NCBI GenBank assembly: GCA_934438135.1
Contig: CAKSBP010000043.1
Span: 1-24,759 of the forward strand
From: an uncultured Clostridium sp.
Lineage (GTDB): Bacteria > Bacillota > Clostridia > Lachnospirales > Lachnospiraceae
Direction of reading: 5' to 3'
Length of the DNA stretch: 24,759 nucleotides
The position numbers and the translations under genes were made by a program. Below, piece after piece: positions 22,792 to 24,759 of this stretch. Numbering within the stretch: the stretch's first letter is position 1; every line of letters starts with the position of its first letter. The notes beneath the pieces are model-generated. The model was not told the DNA's origin. It made no database searches and saw only the letters and a list, made by a program, of their open reading frames with translations.

Positions 22792-23409
22792 ATGGCCTAC
22801 GGTAAAATTAGTGTAAAACAAAAAGAAATACTTGATTATATTAAAGCTGAGATTCTTCAGAGAGGATACCCGCCTGCTGTACGTGAAATCTGCGAAGCAG
22901 TGCATCTGAAGTCTACCTCATCCGTTCACTCTCATTTAGAGACATTAGAGAAGAACGGCTATATAAAAAGAGACCCGACCAAACCACGTGCGATTGAGAT
23001 TGTGGATGATTCTTTTAATCTGTCCAGACGTGAAATCGTGAATGTACCGATTGTTGGAACAGTTACAGCTGGTCAGCCGATTCTGGCAGTTGAAAATATT
23101 GACGGTTATTTTCCTCTTCTTTCCGAGGATGTGCCAAAGGCCGAAACTTTCATGCTGAAAGTAAAAGGTGAAAGTATGATTAATGCTGGTATTTTCGATG
23201 GCGACTTAATCCTTGTGGAGAAACAGTCTACTGCTGAAAATGGTGAGATTGTAGTAGCTTTAATCGATGATTCCGCTACTGTTAAGACTTTTTATAAAGA
23301 AGATGGTCACTTCCGTTTACAGCCTGAGAACGATACGATGGCACCTATTATCGTGGATAATCTTGATATTCTTGGTCGCGTTCGTGGTTTATACAGAAGA
23401 TTTCATTAA
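22792..23409 (+). CDS. lexA: LexA repressor, SOS regulator
   Basis: A 205-residue repressor and self-cleaving protease. The N-terminal winged helix (residues 1-70) has KQKEILDYIKAEILQRGYPP and the recognition part STSSVHSHLETLEKNGYI. The S24-type C-terminal domain has the Ala93-Gly94 cleavage site in VTAGQP, the nucleophile Ser128 in KGESM and Lys165 in SATVKTFY. RecA filaments trigger autocleavage after DNA damage, which frees the yneA and lexA promoters. The length is typical of Firmicute LexA. GGAGG lies 7 bases before the ATG, and a strong intrinsic terminator follows. Confidence 0.97.
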   Translation: MAYGKISVKQKEILDYIKAEILQRGYPPAVREICEAVHLKSTSSVHSHLETLEKNGYIKRDPTKPRAIEIVDDSFNLSRREIVNVPIVGTVTAGQPILAVENIDGYFPLLSEDVPKAETFMLKVKGESMINAGIFDGDLILVEKQSTAENGEIVVALIDDSATVKTFYKEDGHFRLQPENDTMAPIIVDNLDILGRVRGLYRRFH

Positions 23410-23414
23410 AATAC

Positions 23415-23451
23415 AAAGGAGCATTGGCCTTATATTGGTATGCTCCTTTTT
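23415..23451 (+). terminator. Intrinsic terminator after lexA
   Basis: AAAGGAGCAT pairs with ATGCTCCTTT around a 15-base loop, and the plus strand ends in TTTTT. On the minus strand AAAGGAGCAT...ATGCTCCTTTG can also end the convergent macrodomain gene. Confidence 0.9.
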
Positions 23452-23463
23452 GTGTCTTTATTC

Positions 23464-23982
23464 CTATTTTCCGCAGATTTTTCCTATCTCCCTCTCATAC
23501 ACCTCATACGTTTCTCTGTCAAACAGCACCCAGACCACTTCCTCTATCTTCTTCGGATGCTCCTTAAGGAATTCCTGCACCGTTTCCACTGCAGTCAAAG
23601 CCGCTTTATCCACTGGAAAATGATATACTCCAGTTGAAATCGAAGGAAAGGCCACCTTCTTCACCTGATTTTCTTCCGCTCTTTGAAGACAGGATATATA
23701 ACATAAACGCAGTTGTTCTTCCTCTCCATTCTTTCCGCCTCGCCAGATTGGACCAGGCGTATGAATCACATACTGACAAGGCAGACGATATGCTTTTGTA
23801 ATCTTCGCCTCTCCCGTAGGACAGCCATGTAATGTCCTGCATTCCTTTAATAAATCCGGGCCTGCTGCACGATGTATGGCTCCATCTACGCCGCCGCCAC
23901 CAAGAAGGCTGGTATTTGCTGCATTCACAATGGCATCCATACCCTCTATTTTCGTAATATCACCTAATACTGCTTTTAACAT
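23464..23982 (-). CDS. Macrodomain protein, O-acetyl-ADP-ribose deacetylase-like
   Basis: A 172-residue single-domain macro protein of the YmdB/MacroD type. The ADP-ribose loops are intact: AIVNAANTSLLGGGGVDGAI from residue 18, and PSISTGVYHFP in the C-terminal half. A PGPIWRGG loop follows VIHT. Such enzymes remove the acetyl group of O-acetyl-ADP-ribose or mono-ADP-ribose from acidic residues; the in vivo substrate here is unknown. The start at MLKAVLGD (23982) has GGGAG about 9 bases upstream. A frame extending to 24201 would overlap the hemL terminator and hemL itself in an implausible sequence and is rejected. It is probably transcribed alone, since a terminator separates it from hemL. 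Confidence 0.9.
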   Translation of the reverse strand: MLKAVLGDITKIEGMDAIVNAANTSLLGGGGVDGAIHRAAGPDLLKECRTLHGCPTGEAKITKAYRLPCQYVIHTPGPIWRGGKNGEEEQLRLCYISCLQRAEENQVKKVAFPSISTGVYHFPVDKAALTAVETVQEFLKEHPKKIEEVVWVLFDRETYEVYEREIGKICGK

Positions 23983-24044
23983 AGTAACTTTCTCCCTTCT
24001 TATAAAACAAACAGCCTGCCAGCTAAAACTATTTCCTATTCTAT

Positions 24045-24081
24045 AAAAATAACCCTGGCACACGCTTTCACGTGTCCAGAG
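24045..24081 (-). terminator. Intrinsic terminator after hemL
   Basis: On the minus strand CTCTGG-ACACG pairs with CGTGTgCCAGGG (one bulge) around TGAAAG, and TTATTTTTA follows. It lies 10 bases after the hemL stop. Confidence 0.85.
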
Positions 24082-24091
24082 CCTATTTCCA

Positions 24092-24759
24092 TTACATCGA
24101 AAACATACGAATAACATCACATGTCTTCTCAATATCTTCTTCCGAATGAGCATCGGATAAAAACATTGCTTCAAACTGGGATGGTGCAACGTAAATACCA
24201 TGTTCTAATAAATGACCAAAATACTCTGCATATTTTTTTGTATCAGAAGATAAAGCACTGTCGTAGTCTTCTACCTTCTGTTCTGTAAAAAATGCACACA
24301 GAAGAGAACCAATCTGATTCACGCAGATTCCACCCTTTCCGGCTTCTTCGACAGCAGATTTAAGCATAACCGCTTTCTTTTCCAGACGGCTGTAAATATC
24401 CTTATCTTCCTTCAGACAGCTTAGAGTTACAATTCCCGCTGTAGTTGCCACTGGATTTCCAGAAAGCGTTCCTGCCTGATAGACAGGACCAATTGGAGAA
24501 ACCATATCCATAATTTCACGTCGACCGCCATAAGCTGCCATTGGCATACCACCGCCAACGATTTTACCTAATGTAGTCATATCCGGCTTAATTCCATATA
24601 ATTCCTGTGCACCACCATAGCTAAGACGAAATCCAGTAATCACCTCATCGAAAATCAGCAAAGAACCATACTGTTGTGTAATATTCCGAAGAAATGGAAG
24701 AAAGGTTTCGCTAGGGAGTACTACACCCATATTTGCCGCAACAGGTTCTACTACAACTG
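24092..24759 (-). CDS. hemL: Glutamate-1-semialdehyde 2,1-aminomutase, C-terminal part
   Basis: The last ~222 residues of a PLP enzyme; the frame stays open to the window edge (VVVEPVAANMGVV at the border), so the N-terminal half lies outside. It isomerises glutamate-1-semialdehyde to 5-aminolevulinate, the precursor of haem, sirohaem and cobalamin. PLP-binding landmarks are LLIFDEVITGFR (Asp contacts the pyridine nitrogen) and TTLGKIVGGGMP (Lys forms the Schiff base). YQAGTLSGNPVATTAG is the family signature after it. The C-terminal domain ends YVAPSQFEAMFLSDAHSEED followed by IEKTCDVI, as in the family. An internal ATG at 24730 is not the start. Confidence 0.94.
   Translation of the reverse strand, partial: VVVEPVAANMGVVLPSETFLPFLRNITQQYGSLLIFDEVITGFRLSYGGAQELYGIKPDMTTLGKIVGGGMPMAAYGGRREIMDMVSPIGPVYQAGTLSGNPVATTAGIVTLSCLKEDKDIYSRLEKKAVMLKSAVEEAGKGGICVNQIGSLLCAFFTEQKVEDYDSALSSDTKKYAEYFGHLLEHGIYVAPSQFEAMFLSDAHSEEDIEKTCDVIRMFSM

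Noticed and set aside
22651..22905. Longer open frame extending the LysM protein upstream
   Set aside because: It crosses both SOS promoters and the first codons of lexA, lacks a ribosome site, and the added residues look random. The ATG at 22650 has a good ribosome site.
23983..24201. N-terminal extension of the macrodomain protein
   Set aside because: It overlaps the hemL terminator and the end of hemL, and macrodomains of this type begin where MLKAVLGD does.

Overview
The window reads as chromosome from a low-GC Firmicute, most likely a gut or rumen Lachnospiraceae. The grounds are AGGAGG-type ribosome sites, a Bacillus/Clostridium-type LexA box, BspA-like leucine-rich repeat and Ig-like (Big_2) secreted proteins, a pectin lyase carrying carbohydrate-binding modules, and an ECF metal importer. 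No rRNA, tRNA or CRISPR array was seen. The assignment is inference from gene content only.

Region 1 (1-4790, all minus strand, visibly more AT-rich than the rest) is a compact ribosomally made peptide (RiPP) locus. In transcription order it holds an ABC exporter behind a perfect consensus promoter, a 46-residue precursor peptide that is easy to miss (2727-2867), a hairpin that looks like an attenuator, a radical SAM/SPASM maturase of the CcpM type, and a TIGR04066-type maturation protein whose start overlaps the maturase stop. The precursor has the MKKLGKR...TVEAF leader style of the clostridial Cys-rich CLI_3235 group but only two cysteines, in a Ser/Asn-rich core. Region 2 (4777-6282) is an insertion-sequence graveyard: an ISAs1-type transposase remnant joined to the tail of an IS30-type transposase.

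Region 3 (6283-10753) encodes two secreted proteins: a BspA-like LRR protein with a Big_2 tail, and a large PL11 rhamnogalacturonan lyase with a ricin-type lectin domain and a CBM2-like domain. Region 4 (10860-12577) looks like accessory DNA: a hypothetical protein with a DNA-binding-like C-terminus diverges from a short tyrosine recombinase. Between them lie two palindromic sites of identical geometry, an orphan terminator-like hairpin and consensus promoters.

Region 5 (12574-17343) is housekeeping: uridine kinase (udk), then a MATE exporter-cbiM-cbiQ-cbiO operon for cobalt/nickel uptake. Region 6 (17677-22650) is envelope-related: a secreted protein with four Big_2 repeats, then on the minus strand a YneA-like LysM protein, a zinc amidase and a GHL10 glycosyl hydrolase. 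The amidase would strip stem peptides and the GHL10 enzyme (DigH-like) could cut the denuded glycan. The YneA-like gene diverges from lexA, and three LexA-box-like palindromes and two perfect TTGACA-17-TATAAT promoters fill the gap. The window ends with a macrodomain protein and the 3' part of hemL, which runs off the right edge.
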